A DNA stretch of 64,000 nt from Megaleporinus macrocephalus (GCA_021613375.1 JAJQXZ010000043.1:1-64000); one strand, 5' to 3'. Positions 15,001-26,068 are shown, counted from the stretch's first letter. The notes: generated from the sequence alone by a model not told the origin. Program-made: numbers and translations.

Positions 15001-18000
15001 GATGTTAGCGCACATTAAACTAGGCTGCAATAAGTAACTGATTAAAACCGACTGCTTAGTTTATGATATTGTTGCTGTTCAAAGAAAATCTCCAAAATGA
15101 ACAAAAACACTCTTTCAATGTAAGTAAATTTAAAAAGGTTTTATTCTAAGGAATTATAGAGCACTTCTTTTGGGTCATTCATCATGAAACTTTGAGATAC
15201 AGTATATACACTACTGCTCAAAAGTTTGGGATCACAGTGAAATATTCTTGTTTTCAATGGAGTATCTTCTTCCTTAACACAACAATGGACTGACAGGTCT
15301 CTAAAGAAAGTTGTTTCTTTCTGGACATTTTGAGTCGGTCAGCAAGCCATCAACTGCTGATGCTTCAGATACTAAACTAACCTAGAATATTGTTACCTTT
15401 TATGCTCACTTATTAGTAGAATGTTTTTCAGCTGTGCATCACAATTGAGCAAGAGTGTCCTAGCAACCAATTAGTCCAATAACATCCTTAACTTGGATTG
15501 GCGGCCGTACCAGGAGATTTAGACAGAGGACTGAGAATTGCTGATAATAGGACTATATGCAAAATAAGCCTCTATACAAAAATAGACTTTAATGCAAACA
15601 TTTCTATTCTTGTGAAATTGACAATATTGTTTGTGAATTGCATGAATTGCATGAAAATTGCATGAAATTAAATTCTAAAGTGATCCTAAACTTTTGAGCG
15701 GTAGTATATATATATAAATCTTAATTAATCTGCACTTTTTGTTGGAAATATCTGGTTTAAAATTTCTTCTAAACTCTCTTACCATAAGAAACAAAGCTGA
15801 TGCCACACCCATAATACCAGAGCCATTTTTTCACTACAGTGTTTTTTTTCTGTTTGATGATGATTAGGATTTAAAGGCTAGTTTGTTGATTTGTCACCGA
15901 GAACTTGTTTCGCTTTACAGTCCACTCCACGTGAGAGAACACATGCAAAACTCAGCCTATCTATCACTGCCAGTAATGCAGCTGTGCTGAACACAGGCAG
16001 AGCGGATCAGCTACACTATCATCATAACTTGCATCTAATCTTTTAAACAACTTGATGTATGTTTTAACCAATTCAGCATCTCCTCTATCTTTACTTGTAG
16101 GGAAGAAAGGAGTGGTGAAAACTCAGGTGCCCTGAATATTAGTAAAATCATTAGTAATGAAAATGAGTTGCTTGTTAAAATGCTGACTCAAGTAACTACT
16201 CTTGAGTTTATGTTCACCGTACAGAGAGTAGATCCACTGCTCAAGCTTTTAATGGCTTTAATGGCTACCAGTGCTACTCAGCAAGTCATCGAGCTAGTTC
16301 ACCTTGAATGTTGTCTTAGACTAGCGAGATTATCTAGACAACAGACTGTGTAAGAAAAAAGAAAGAACACTGGAGAGTAGTAGCTGTTCAGTTAAAATGA
16401 GTAAAACTGTTTTCTCAGTTAAGTTCAGTTGTGAAAAGCTGTTACTCTCCAGCACGTTTAGCTAAACGACTCCTAGCAGCAATGATAGCTTTGGCTCATT
16501 GACAATGAAACCTTCTTTAAGGACCCAGCTTTATAAATTAGATGTTTTAGAAACCTCCACGCAACATAAAGGTTTTAGAACTATTACAGGTTTTAACTAG
16601 AACCAAGGCACCTGTTGTTCTATGAGGAGCTCAGTGCTACAATTCCTCTTGAATCCAGTCATTTAACTACATTCTGATGGAGTTTCATGTTCTTAAAATT
16701 GAACTTGAGAATGTTTAGTGGGCACACACATTGGGGCCTACCACGCGACCACATGACACAATCTTTGTACTACAGGACGCGCTCTGGATTTTGCTGTGTT
16801 TACTGTGGAGATGCACTACCTGTTTCTTTAATGAGCAGACATGTTTTACATGAGAAGTAACTCCCATGTTACTTTAGATACCTTAAGATAACTTGAAGTC
16901 TTTGTGCTAAAACCTAAAACCTGCGAGTCACCCTAAAGAAATGATTCAGAATACACGATCACTAGCAAACACTCAGATATCCCTAACCCATCATGATATT
17001 CAGAGTGATTTCATGCGAACTGTAACTTTGTATAGAAGTTCATGCAATCTCAGTTCTTTATATTGCTTGTGATAGGAACTGGGGGTTTACTATCTACAAG
17101 CACCAGTGATCCTACCTGTGTCGTCTGAGGCTTTATACATTGTGTTGATGGTAAACAAGCAAAACATCTGCTTACTTTGGGAACTACTTTTTTACTCACC
17201 CTGCATGTATCTCATGTTCTAGCAATTAAGTTTTAGGCCAAATGGTCAAAGAATGTCTCAGGCATCAAGCAGCGTATTCATAACCGCTTCATGTAATAAC
17301 TTTCTCTGAGGTATTAAGACGCATTTAATCACTACAGATCTTCTGATTCCTATCACCACCTCTTTGAACAAATGTGACTGTGCAAGGTTTCTCAGGATTG
17401 AAGCGTTTTGCATCAATCCAAGGCCTGGAAATCCCCTTCGAAGGCCTGCCACTCTCTGAAGTTTCAGATGTTTGTGATTTGTGATTGAATTGATACTTAC
17501 TCAGTGTAAGGCCAACATTTTCTGATTAGAGACATTGAGCTGGAGAAGGTGCCAGCTTCGCATGGCATACAATCCTTCCTGCAGGTTATCTGGGTCGGAT
17601 TTCGGCAGAAGAACCCTGGCTTGCAGCGGCATTCGCGTTGTGTTGTTTCAGTGCAGGCTGATACTTCTATCAGGTTTTTCTGAGCTACACACATTCAGGT
17701 ACACACACGTAGACTTAGTGAGCTCACAAAGACAGCACAGTTATTCAACACATACTTGATTCATAACAAAGGCTATAACAAAGGATGTTATCAAATCTGT
17801 AGCTGCGTAGAGTATAACTGATGTATCCCAATATAAAAGGGATACCCATAACACACTGCTTTGTTTTGAAATAATGAGCAATGCTGTAGTGTCCAAATTG
17901 TTTACTCCCATCACGAATTCTAAGAAATGTAGTATAGAACACTATTAAAGTAATCCAGGATTTATTACAGGACCCAAGCTTTTGAATGGAGGATACTGTG

Positions 18001-18190
18001 ATAGGGGAATAATTTTAGATTATTTGATTCTATTTAAATGTGGAAACAACTGAATTACATCATAAATTCAAACACAATTTAGATTAAATAGGCCTGGGTG
18101 GTATGACAGAATGATATTATTATGATGATAAATTGCCACAATACGAAATACTTTTCTGAACATATTGTAGCTATTATCAATACTACTTTG

Positions 18191-18221
<31 letters not shown>

Positions 18222-21200
18222 GTATTACTTTGTTCTGCTGTAATACATTGCTTTTCCTCTGAGGTTAATAAAGTGATCTAGTCTACTGTGTGTTTCCCTA
18301 TAAAGAGAACAAAATCAGTCCATTATGATAAATATATAATAAATACTGCGTACATTTGAAGTAGCACTGCCCCCCCAACGAACCAGTGCTTTTAGTACAA
18401 TTCTTGTATTTTTACGTATGAAAAAGAAGCCTAAGAATTGTATTAAAGGACCAATATCCTACATTATTCTCTTATTTTATTTATAACATTGGAGTTTGTA
18501 GCATTATATGTACCAAAAACAGTCACATTTCCAACCACTGTTTACAATTAAACAGGCTGTTTTATTTTACCATGCCTTTACCAAATCATAAGAGTATCGA
18601 ATGGGCAGAGCCCAACTGCTGTGGGCTGAGTATACGGATATGTGTAAATATATACTGGATATATATGTAATGGAGCTTTGTTTTGTGACATCACACAAAC
18701 AGAGCATTCAAAATAGGCCCCTATATGCAGCCTAGTTTTAACATAAGAACTGGGGAGTGAATAGTAATGCTGTGTATTGGCAAGAACCTGACGATACAAT
18801 ATGTATCGTGATTCAGTGGTCACAGTTCAATATATCACGATATACTGTGATATTGCAAGTAAAGTGATATATTGCAATTTTTCAAATCCTACTATTAAAA
18901 CACACCACTATATACAGGTTTGCCAGTGCTTACACTAGCACTGCATCCTTGTGCTGCTTGTTAATGTTGGAGTGGAGCTGAAAATGGATTACAACACTGC
19001 CATCTAGTGGTCAGAGGTTTAAATGAAACACACAATGATTCACTGTCTGCCAGTTTTTGAGAATCAATACAGTATCACTAAACATAATATACCAATATTT
19101 GATATATTCTTACACCCCTAGTGAATAGTGTGTTTCACACACCATTGACAACAACCCTTATTTAAAGGAAGCAAGGAAAAGCCAGTACAAGCCCTTTAAA
19201 ACGTCTTAGCAGAGGGAGGGAATCCCTACTTTTAACAAGATTTACACATCTGGGCAAAAAACTGGGCCAAGCCCAAAACGGTATGACATAAAGCTTTTAA
19301 TGGTCTTAACAACAAATCCTTAAACAAACAGATAAAGTGAGTTAGTGTGAGAGCTTTCAACTTTAATTTGCTTAAATAGTGAAGTTCGGTGGGTAAACTT
19401 GCTGACGTTCTTTTACAGAGAAAAGAGTCAGATTTCACACAGCTGCAAAACATCACCAAAATATTCTCAGCAGGGTTTAAATCAGGCCACAACAATCAAT
19501 AATAGCCATTGTACTTTGGGCCAGTCATTTGTGTAGTGTCCCAGAGCAGATATGACTTTCAGTAATACTTGCTTTGAATGTGCAGCATCTTACCAGAGCA
19601 GCTTTGTGTGCACCTCTCGCACTTGTCCCCTCCACTTCTTTTATGCACGTAATATCCATGGCCACACGGCTCACACCTGCCATCCTTTTCAGTGAAGCCT
19701 GTTTGCAGGGAGGACACAGGACAGCAGGAGCATGAAGTCACACTAAAATCAGTCCTGGAGTTTCTGTATTTTTTTTACAGAAGTCATAAGACAACTCGCA
19801 ATCACACTGCTTTGTGCTACACACAATGACTGTGCCCCCATCATGCAGTTCAGAAATGACTAGCTACTGTTTTCAAGAAACTTCGCGCCAGTCACCTCAC
19901 AGCCACACAACATGGAAGGCCAGGGTGCAAACAAACATAGCAGCAAGAAGCCCATGGGCTCCTGACTCAGAAGGTGGTATTCTATTTTCTGCCCTGTGGG
20001 TCAGTCAAAAGGAAACTTAACTGGAAGTTAAACTTAACTTTTCCACTTTGTGTTGCGTGGAGGGTCAGCAGAAGAAAGCCGAGCACATGCTGGATTACCC
20101 TGATGCTATCTCCTGACTAGTAGTGGGACATCGTATTATAGCTCATGCATACAGTTTACCAAGCAGGCTCGCTCGGACCAGGCCCGTGTTCTATCATTTC
20201 ATCCTACCCATCGATCGATCCTACCAAGGCTTATTGCGCATGCGCACATTACGATTACGTCAAGATTTTCATGGTTGCCGTGTATGTGCATAACTTTATC
20301 CTTCTTGTTTATAATGCTTTAATGTCTTTTTTAATGTTAATTGTTTTTTAAGCTTGTTATCTAAATTCAGCCTAATGTTACAATCTGCTTGAGTGTTCCA
20401 GAAGCGTCTGTGGTGCTCATAATAGTTGACAAAATAGCAGGGGGTACTGTTTTATGACCAAAATTCTGTTATATGACCATATTTACCCTACCAAATAATC
20501 TTACCTGTGGTTTTAATGCCCTTGGTGGAAAATAATACTGCAAGTGCATTAAAACCACAGGTAGGATTATCTGATAGTGTAAATATGGTCATAAAACAGT
20601 ACCCCCTGCTATTTTGTCAATGATTATGAGCTGCCACGAACGCTTTTGGAACACTCAAGCAGACAGTAACATTAGGCTAAATTTAGAAGCCTAACTAAGC
20701 CTAAATAAAACAATCAACATTTAAAAAGACATTATAAACATTATAAACAAAAAGGATAAAATTAAGCATGTACGCGCCAAGCATCGAAATCTTGACGTAA
20801 TCGTCATATGTGCATGCGCAAAAAGACCTTGGTAGGACCGACCAATGGGTAGGATGAAATGATAGAACACCTGGCATCCAAAGGGGTGTCCGTACAGCAT
20901 GAAAGAGAAGCCTCAAACTTTACTGAGGGCTTCCTCTTTGCTAAAGGTCAAGAGGTCTGTAAACAGCGCGCATTCACGTGCTGATATTTCCGCCACGCAC
21001 TCATTAACTAGGAAAAGTACGTGGAATTCCGCTCACCGGAGTTTCCGTCCGTAACACAATGATGAAAAGGGAGGACATTTGCATGCGCGCCCAGGGACAC
21101 AAGCTTGTCCCGAGAACGCCTGAGGAAAAAAAACCTGTACGCCATAATCCTATGGAAAGCATGATAGTGATGCAATATTACTACACGACTAAGCATATGT

Positions 21201-22956
21201 ACACAAAACCTGACTGCCCAGCACTAACTGAGCCTTCTGAGGAAGTCATTTTAAATCCCTGAAATAGGACGTTGACTGTTGTTCTTAAATAAAAAGGTGG
21301 GGAAACCCCCCACTTCTCAACAATGATCAATAACTGCATGGACGCTAATGCTTTGATTGTTCATGCAGCCACGGTGATTCTTCCACTGAATAAAACCATT
21401 CTGCTTTTGACTCTCCGGTTTAAGAGGCAGGCCTAGACTTACCAGGTTTGCACTTGCAGAAGAAGAAGATGGGGTAGAAAGTTAATAACTAGGGATTATT
21501 ACTTGTTTGTCATTCATTGAAAAAAAAATGCATTCATGAAGACAGCTAGGAGGGGAGGAAGGGGTATTAAGTCAGTAACTAGACGTTTTCACTCACTGTT
21601 GACCTGAAAATAAAAATGTGTTCACGCACAGCACAGGTCAGTTCTGCGAATCTACACTAATTATAAACCTGAGGTTCATGACATGAACTCTTGACCATAT
21701 AAACCACCCCAGCAGTGCCATAAACTGTGCAGACCAGTCATTTTTATACTGCCTTACTGGCAGGAGTCATAACCAAGCCAGCTGGGGATGCAAAACTCAC
21801 AGCCATTTATCGACTAAGCTACTTCTGCATCCACTGTTAACTTTGCAAATCTTTCTCAAAAAGTCCTACGGGCCCCAAAATTCCCACAGTGTGATGGCTG
21901 TCACATGCTGCACAAGAGGCGTCAGCGCCTGGTGACAAACTAAACAAACAGGACTCCAGTGTTTTATGCACACATTCGAGGAGCAGATTGCAAAACTCAT
22001 GTTTATGTGAGCTGTTGACCGGAAAACTGGGCCACCAAAAGGACACTGTGGGTGTCATTGAAACGTCCCTGAGCAATAGAAAAAAGAAAAAACAAAGAAA
22101 AAAAGAAACACACTTTTTGGACATCCAAAAAGTAAAAGTTCATAGCCGAGCACACACCTACATGCAAACTGCAGTGTTCCTACATGGTGCACACCAAAAC
22201 ATGTTATGAAGAAAGAAAGAAAGAGAGAAAGAAGAGAGATAAACGCCCTCATGGCCACACATGACCCCATTATTGATTTATTTGGTGGACTGTGTGTGAG
22301 ATCTCGGGCGCCCTTATCACAGATGCTCGTGGTTCAACATCAACCAACTGCAGGAGGCTAGAAATGAGTATGAAAGCTTACCAGTAACTTTGCACTGTCA
22401 TTCGTTGTGTGTCTGGAAATTTTACTGATGACTTAAGGCGCTGAAAAAAAAAAAGAAAAAAAAAGAGCCCGGTGTTGGAGAGGAAATGGATGAGGCTGTA
22501 CGAGACTGATGTTCTTGTGATGCGGAGAAGGCTAGACTTAAGCACTGAGAATCCGATGAAACAATGAACAATACTAATAACACAAATACAGCCCCTGAAA
22601 TAGTCCAGACCCTCACGCCGAGAGCAGCTCGGTCCAAACGTGAGATCATCCTTCAGCAGCGTGTCTACGTTAAACATGCGGCTACATTCAACACCACAAC
22701 TTAAACTCCACATCCGCTAAAAGACGTTTAAAAGCTCGTGGTTAGGAAGAAGTCTTTTTCCGTTGCCCCCCATACAAAAAAGAAAGAAAGAAAAAAAGAT
22801 GCAGATCTCATCCTTTAATCAGCCGGAACTTAAAGCGGGTCCCAAAGACAGAGAAAGAGAGACACAGAGAGAGAGAGACCACCAGAGATGCACGCAGTAA
22901 TTCGCTCTTACCAGACAGACGAGAAGAAAACGAGCCAGCCACCACGTTTTTGTCAT
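8407..22956 (-). CDS. tnfrsf8: TNF receptor superfamily member 8 (CD30), nine-exon gene
   Basis: CD30 is a type I membrane receptor for CD30 ligand that signals through TRAF proteins to NF-kB. Spliced in order 22956-22912, 21452-21443, 19698-19594, 17684-17501, 14973-14474, 14275-14165, 13744-13725, 11534-11333 and 8621-8407, every junction keeps phase and gives 463 residues plus stop. Visible parts: a signal peptide (MTKTWWLARFLLVCL); cysteine-rich repeats with CRCKPGFFC and CWPYTDCAKHGK; a ~110-residue Thr/Ser/Pro stalk; a helix starting WIFILLLVVFSLLVL; and a ~165-residue tail. The tail matches human CD30 in order: TCHSV...SLPL, then INNT..SIFIYSPGMVILG (human TNNKIEKIYI...), a PQQE TRAF2-type motif, and a final EEFGKELSFPVPATSK against human EEEGKEDPLPTAASGK. 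The neighbour miip lies beside TNFRSF8 in human. The human duplication of the cysteine-rich block is absent. A typical first repeat with a CC pair was not found, so exon 2 is uncertain. Confidence 0.85.
8924..9024. repeat. (TA)n microsatellite
   Basis: CA repeats pass into about 80 bases of pure AT dinucleotide in the last tnfrsf8 intron. Confidence 0.95.
9818..10410. repeat. Diverged direct duplication, offset ~420 bp
   Basis: The segment starting cacgggtgagct and containing aaggtcaacacttcctttc at 9818-9965 recurs at 10237-10385 with scattered changes. A shorter piece, gaagctgatttt.tatgtacatgtc, recurs near 10144 and 10387. It lies in the last tnfrsf8 intron and has no coding potential. Confidence 0.7.
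10704..11170. mobile_element. hAT-like MITE, copy 1
   Basis: Ends CAGGGGTCACTAAT and ATTAAATACCCCTG form a hAT-type short inverted repeat (CAGGGGT). The flanks are aactagaa and aactagag, a 7/8 match, as expected for an 8-bp target duplication. The interior has no frame. A related copy lies at 51914-52813. Confidence 0.75.
11333..11534 (-). CDS. tnfrsf8: tnfrsf8 exon 8: cytoplasmic tail, first part
   Basis: Acceptor cttctacag, phase 0; donor GTGG|gtcagg, phase 1 out; 202 nt. It begins QLQHLQKPQQAP and holds TCHSVETSLPLGS, matching TCHSV...ESLPL of human CD30, and ends at ESINNTV. Confidence 0.85.
12240..12560. repeat. Dispersed fish repeat of SINE/LINE-tail type
   Basis: It contains the widespread block ttctccccgtgcttgagtgg ... 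tttcctcccacagtccaaac, then a gtgtgag microsatellite, and ends in ggatggatg. I recognise it as a common dispersed element in fish genomes but cannot assign a family name. The 86-residue frame through it is not a gene. Confidence 0.65.
13138..13481. repeat. Dispersed repeat, copy 1 (partner at 49147)
   Basis: It shares gtctccctcttgttagcccc, aggtgttc.ttattagttcc and cttgcatcctgcctcctcga with 49147-49566 in the same orientation. The second copy is bounded by TGTCA and TGACA, suggesting a short inverted end. Confidence 0.75.
13725..13744 (-). CDS. tnfrsf8: tnfrsf8 exon 7: 20-nt microexon
   Basis: A 20-nt exon between acceptor tctctctag and donor gtgagt. It enters in phase 1 and leaves in phase 0, which is exactly what is needed to join the transmembrane exon (phase 1 out) to exon 8 (phase 0 in). 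It encodes the seven residues GLTFGKY just inside the membrane. It is too short to be seen as an open frame. Confidence 0.75.
14165..14275 (-). CDS. tnfrsf8: tnfrsf8 exon 6: transmembrane helix
   Basis: Acceptor ccattag and donor CCAG|gtatgt, phase 1 at both ends, 111 nt. It encodes EGSVSS and the helix WIFILLLVVFSLLVLTCLPM, then a short basic cytoplasmic stretch CKGKILQSWP. Confidence 0.88.
14333..14420. repeat. 22-bp tandem repeat, four copies, in tnfrsf8 intron
   Basis: The unit acagaaagtagtttgtatac plus two bases is repeated four times with almost no change, inside the 198-bp intron between the stalk and transmembrane exons. It reads open on the minus strand but is bounded by the donor at 14473 and the acceptor at 14276. 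Confidence 0.85.
14474..14973 (-). CDS. tnfrsf8: tnfrsf8 exon 5: end of last cysteine repeat plus mucin-like stalk
   Basis: Acceptor cctaaag, phase 2 in; donor AAAAG|gttctc, phase 1 out. It completes CAKHGKVVITEGSSTQDLVC and then runs into a stalk dominated by Thr, Ser and Pro, suited to O-glycosylation. The stalk DNA holds an internal ~60-bp duplication (units around 14755 and 14815 share gtggatgcagtggtgggtct), so it grew by repeat expansion. Confidence 0.85.
15204..15711. mobile_element. Tc1/mariner-type MITE
   Basis: Left end tatacactactgctcaaaag matches the reverse complement of the right end, tatatactaccgctcaaaag, and both continue into ...gatcac. TA-rich flanks fit a TA target. No transposase frame is present. 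It lies in the intron between tnfrsf8 exons 4 and 5. Confidence 0.8.
17501..17684 (-). CDS. tnfrsf8: tnfrsf8 exon 4: cysteine-rich repeats
   Basis: Acceptor tgtgtag, phase 1 in; donor GA|gtaagt, phase 2 out. It encodes the ACTETTQRECRCKPGFFC module and CMPCEAGTFSSS, and ends in the middle of CWPYTD. Spacing of the cysteines is that of the TNFR fold. Confidence 0.9.
18191..18221. repeat. (GATA)n microsatellite
   Basis: Seven uninterrupted GATA units in the intron between tnfrsf8 exons 3 and 4. Confidence 0.95.
18548..18720. repeat. Possible dispersed repeat, copy 1
   Basis: Weak similarity in pattern to 28230-28445 (aaacaggctg, tgcctttа-like run, aactgctgtgggct against aactgctgtaagct). Likely old copies of one element. 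Confidence 0.35.
18790..19130. repeat. AT-rich MITE-like repeat with short hairpins
   Basis: Contains repeated cgatacaatatgtatcg and atatcacgatat hairpins and the phrase ctgccatctagtggtcag that is common in fish DNA-transposon MITEs. Boundaries are not fixed. Confidence 0.4.
19594..19698 (-). CDS. tnfrsf8: tnfrsf8 exon 3: cysteine-rich repeat
   Basis: Acceptor aaacag and donor G|gtaaga, phase 1 at both ends. It encodes GFTEKDGRCEPCGHGYY and then CERCTQSCS, which resembles the CEPDYYLDEADRC...C segment of human CD30. Confidence 0.85.
20186..20870. mobile_element. 685-bp foldback element (long inverted repeat)
   Basis: The left end gtgttctatcatttcatcct is the reverse complement of the right end aggatgaaatgatagaacac. 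Pairing continues through most of the length to the axis near 20528, where taatcttacctgtggttttaatgc faces gcattaaaaccacaggtaggatta across a ~26-nt loop. No protein frame. I see no clear target duplication. It lies in the intron between exons 2 and 3 of tnfrsf8. Confidence 0.85.
21443..21452 (-). CDS. tnfrsf8: tnfrsf8 candidate exon 2 (10 nt, or 46 nt if it starts at 21488)
   Basis: TGCAAACCTG lies between a strong pyrimidine-tract acceptor (ctgcaag) and the donor gtaagt. It starts in phase 0 and ends in phase 1, as both neighbours need, and encodes C-K-P-G. A second acceptor (ccctag, exon from 21488) also fits phase 0 and would add LLTFYPIFFFCK, lengthening the signal peptide. Neither choice supplies the usual first cysteine repeat, so another exon may be missing from this reading. 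Confidence 0.45.
22912..22956 (-). CDS. tnfrsf8: tnfrsf8 exon 1: start codon and signal peptide
   Basis: The ATG at 22956-22954 opens a basic then hydrophobic stretch of 15 residues. The donor CTG|gtaaga leaves phase 0. An in-frame upstream ATG exists in another reading of the region, but this one starts right before the signal peptide. The 5' UTR continues toward 23040; I see no clear TATA box. Confidence 0.75.
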
Positions 22957-23264
22957 GATGTTCACGGAGTACGTGATCCCGCTTGTCTCTGCTGAACTGC
23001 CGCCAAACAACAGAGCAGCTAAAGCAGCAGAGCACCTTTGCTCAATGGTTTCGAAATTACCGCCTTATACACGCAGTGACGCGATTTTACTAACACCACG
23101 AACATTGAATAAGAGAATTAGTCTTTCAGCTTGAAGCCACATTCTGTCCGACTGCCAGCTTTACCATTGTTGTGAACTACTTCTTTAAAAAGCCCATATG
23201 CTACACTGTCTCTCGTGTTTTGAGGAACACTGCGCATAAAGCTGCAACATAAAAATGCTGAGTT

Positions 23265-25385
23265 GTCAAGTCAAGTCAAGTCAATTTTATTTATATAGCG
23301 CTTTTTACAACGATGTTGTCTCAAAGCAGCTTTACAGAGTTTTGAAAACAGTTATAACATATATCCCCCAGTGAGCAAGCCAGAGGCAACAGTGGCAAGG
23401 AAAAACTCCCTTAACTGGAGGAAGAAACCTTGGGAGGAACCAGACTCACAAGGGGAGACCCATCCTCCTCTGGTCAAACAGTATTTACAGTTTGAACTAA
23501 ATACCAAAGAAAGGAGTCTCTGTTTGAAATCTGGATAGCAAAGCTTTAGAAGCTGCACAGATAGAGGCAGTGTATGACTGAGGCAGTCTCTGGCTGAGGC
23601 AGTCTATGACAGTCTTTATGTAAAGTGGGCGTGAGCTGAAACAGTCCCATCCTATCTCAGTGCTGGTGCATCTGGATGGCACAGTGATGTAACTGAGGGT
23701 GTAGCAGTAAATGGACAGGTGAGCTGGCTGGTGATGGTGGGGTGATGGCCCGATGATCAGTCCTTCAACAGCCTTCAACAGACAGGAGGACAGTCATTTC
23801 CTCAGGAAGAGTAAAGAGAAAGAGTTAGTTGGGCTCAGGAGTAAGACTGTAGAGAATATGAATTTTCAGAATTTTAGAGTGTGGCTGGTGACTCCGGCAG
23901 ATCTAACTATAACAGCCTAAACTAAAAGGAGAGAACCAGAAGGTAACATGGACATGAGAGTACCCTGAGACACTGGGGTCCCCCCACTCCACCATCAACA
24001 AACCTGTGTGATCGCGTGAAGTGTTGGAACAACAGCACCAACATCTCAGTTTACCATAAACCTCTGTGTCCAAGAACCCCCAGATCTCCTGCCTTTATCT
24101 AAAAGAGAAGCTTAATTACCAAAAGCTACACTAAACAAGTATGTTTTTAGTCTAGACTTAAATATTGAGACTGTGTCAGAGTCCCGAACATTAACTGGGA
24201 GATTATTCCACAATTTTGGGGCTTTGTAGGAAAAAGCTCTTCCCCCCATTGTAGTCTTCTGAATTTTAGGAACTATTAGAAAACCAGCATCCTGTGATCT
24301 GAGTGAACGTGGCGGTTCATAATAGGAAATTAGATCTTGCAGGTACTCCGGTGTGAGACCGTGCAGGGCTTTATACGTCAGTAATAGAATTTTATAGTCG
24401 ATACGGAATTTAACAGGAAGCCAGTGTAGCGCTGATAAAACTGGACTGATGTGATCGAATTTCCTGGTTTTAGTTAGTACTCTAGCTGCAGCGTTCTGAA
24501 CTAACTGAAGTTTATTCAGGTTCCTGCTGGAGCATCCTGACAATAATGCATTACAGTAATCTAGCCTTGAGGTTATAAAGGCATGTATCAACTTTTCAGC
24601 ATCAGACACAGATAACACATTTCTTAACTTTGAAATGTTTCGTAGGTGAAGAAACGCTGTTCTTGTAATATTACCGATGTGTTGATTAAATGTCAGATCT
24701 GAGTCAATTGTTACACCAAGATTTTTGGCTACTGAACCAGGAACTACAGAGAAGTCAGCAAGATTTAACATTAAATCTGAACATTTAGTCCGAGCAGCCT
24801 TTGGGCCGAGGAGGAGAACTTCCGTTTTATCTGGGTTTAAAAGAAGGAAGTTCTGTAGCATCCAAAGTCTAATATCTCTTACACAATCTTCTATCTTATT
24901 TAATCTGGATTTGTCATCTGGTTTGGCTGATATGTACAGTTGTGTATCATCGGCATAACAGTGGAAACTAATTCCATGTCTATTTATAACTGAGCCTAAT
25001 GGTAGCATATATAGTGTAAATAACAGAGGACCTAAAACAGAACCTTGTGGAACTCCATATTTCACTTTTGTAGTGTTAGACGATACATTATTTATCTTTA
25101 CAAACTGAAAGCGATCACTAAGGTAAGATGTGAACCAGGATAACGCTGTTCCTGTGATTCCAACTATATTTTCTAGCCTGTCCAAAAGAATAGTATGATC
25201 TATAGTGTCAAAAGCTGCACTTAGATCTAGTAACACCAGTAGAGATACGTGGCCCTGATCAGAGGCAAGAAGAAGATCATTTGTTATCTTAACTAAAGCT
25301 GTCTCTGTGCTGTGATGTGGCCTAAAACCAGATTGGAATTTTTCATATATGTTGTTCTTATGTAGATGAGAACAGAGTTGTTTTC
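23265..25385 (-). mobile_element. 5'-truncated L2-like LINE
   Basis: Reads on the minus strand from a truncated RT domain at 25385 to a 3' tail of TTGAC repeats at 23265-23284. The 3' UTR (23285-24110) contains the phrase gtgagcaagccagaggcaac and gaggaagaaaccttgggagg, which recurs in a diverged piece at 34030-34145. The element sits upstream of the tnfrsf8 start. Confidence 0.9.
24112..25385 (-). CDS. LINE reverse transcriptase, C-terminal part, open
   Basis: One continuous frame covers the fingers/palm and the region after it, from [14 protein letters not shown] near 25340 to the stop at 24112. Motifs: [13 protein letters not shown] (palm, motif A), [14 protein letters not shown] (motif B), CYADDTQLY with the catalytic YADD (motif C), and the LINE-2/Rex1-type C-terminus with [12 protein letters not shown] and LHWLPV. 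The frame has no stop, so the insertion is recent, but the endonuclease and N-terminus are lost. Confidence 0.9.
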
Positions 25386-25483
25386 ACGCAACCATTTTAA
25401 TCTTCATCTCTCAGAATTAAACAAGCTGTTTATCATTTTTTTAGTATCCTCATAACTTTGTCATCAATAAAAATATGATATAT

Positions 25484-25550
25484 ATATATAAATTGGATTA
25501 ATTTCCATAATTCCATTCCATAGATACAGGGCCCACAAGTTAAACGATTT
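25484..25550. repeat. Detached Tc1 end fragment
   Basis: gattaatttccataattcca through cagggcccacaagtt repeats 26103-26150 in direct orientation, just outside the left arm of the inverted duplication. Confidence 0.7.
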
Positions 25551-26005
25551 CAAATATTCGTATATCTGCGTTGTGTTTCTAATGAGCCTGCAGGCCAACA
25601 GTAATCATGTACTAAGTAAACCCTTTAAGTAATGTTCCAGTAACCAATAAATGACTAATGTATTTACTGTATTTCTCTCCTCTCCATGTGAACTGGGTGG
25701 TCCTACTGTTTCATAAGTATTACCTAACCAGTCACAAGGATGGTGTCTCTGGCCCGGCTCATAGCTGGCATAACCAAAAGCCAGCAAGCTAGACTGCAAG
25801 TCTGTAGCTGCCTCTTCATTCACTTATCCTTCTGCTGTTGTTCCTTCATTCATCCACTTCCTCATTCATGCGTTCTTTCATCTGTCTGTACATCTGTTCT
25901 TCCAGTTATCGTCACACAAAAGCTGGATAATGATTTTAGTTCTGTATGAGTGGCGGAGCAGGATAGTAGTGTTGGACAGAGAGTTGTCAATCAGGTAGGT
26001 CTGAT

Positions 26006-26008
<3 letters not shown>

Positions 26009-26065
<57 letters not shown>
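26009..26065. repeat. (TA)n microsatellite
   Basis: Pure AT dinucleotide run beside the Tc1 left end; a short one lies at the right end (27521-27532). Confidence 0.95.

Positions 26066-26068
<3 letters not shown>

Noticed and set aside
21837..22124. 95-aa minus-strand frame with SCAACDSHH as a possible cysteine repeat
   Set aside because: Cysteine spacing does not fit a TNFR repeat, and no donor in phase follows.
22382..22412. Candidate tnfrsf8 exon ending ACTG|gtaagc
   Set aside because: Good donor, but phase 0 entry from exon 1 meets a TGA after four codons.
8407..22956. Identity as TNFRSF1B or TNFRSF9
   Set aside because: The cysteine repeats allow it, but the order of tail motifs and the miip neighbour fit TNFRSF8 better.
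25605..25949. Mirrored frames with MNEEAATDL and MVSLARLIAG
   Set aside because: Same peptides occur in both arms of the inverted duplication and on opposite strands; no domain.
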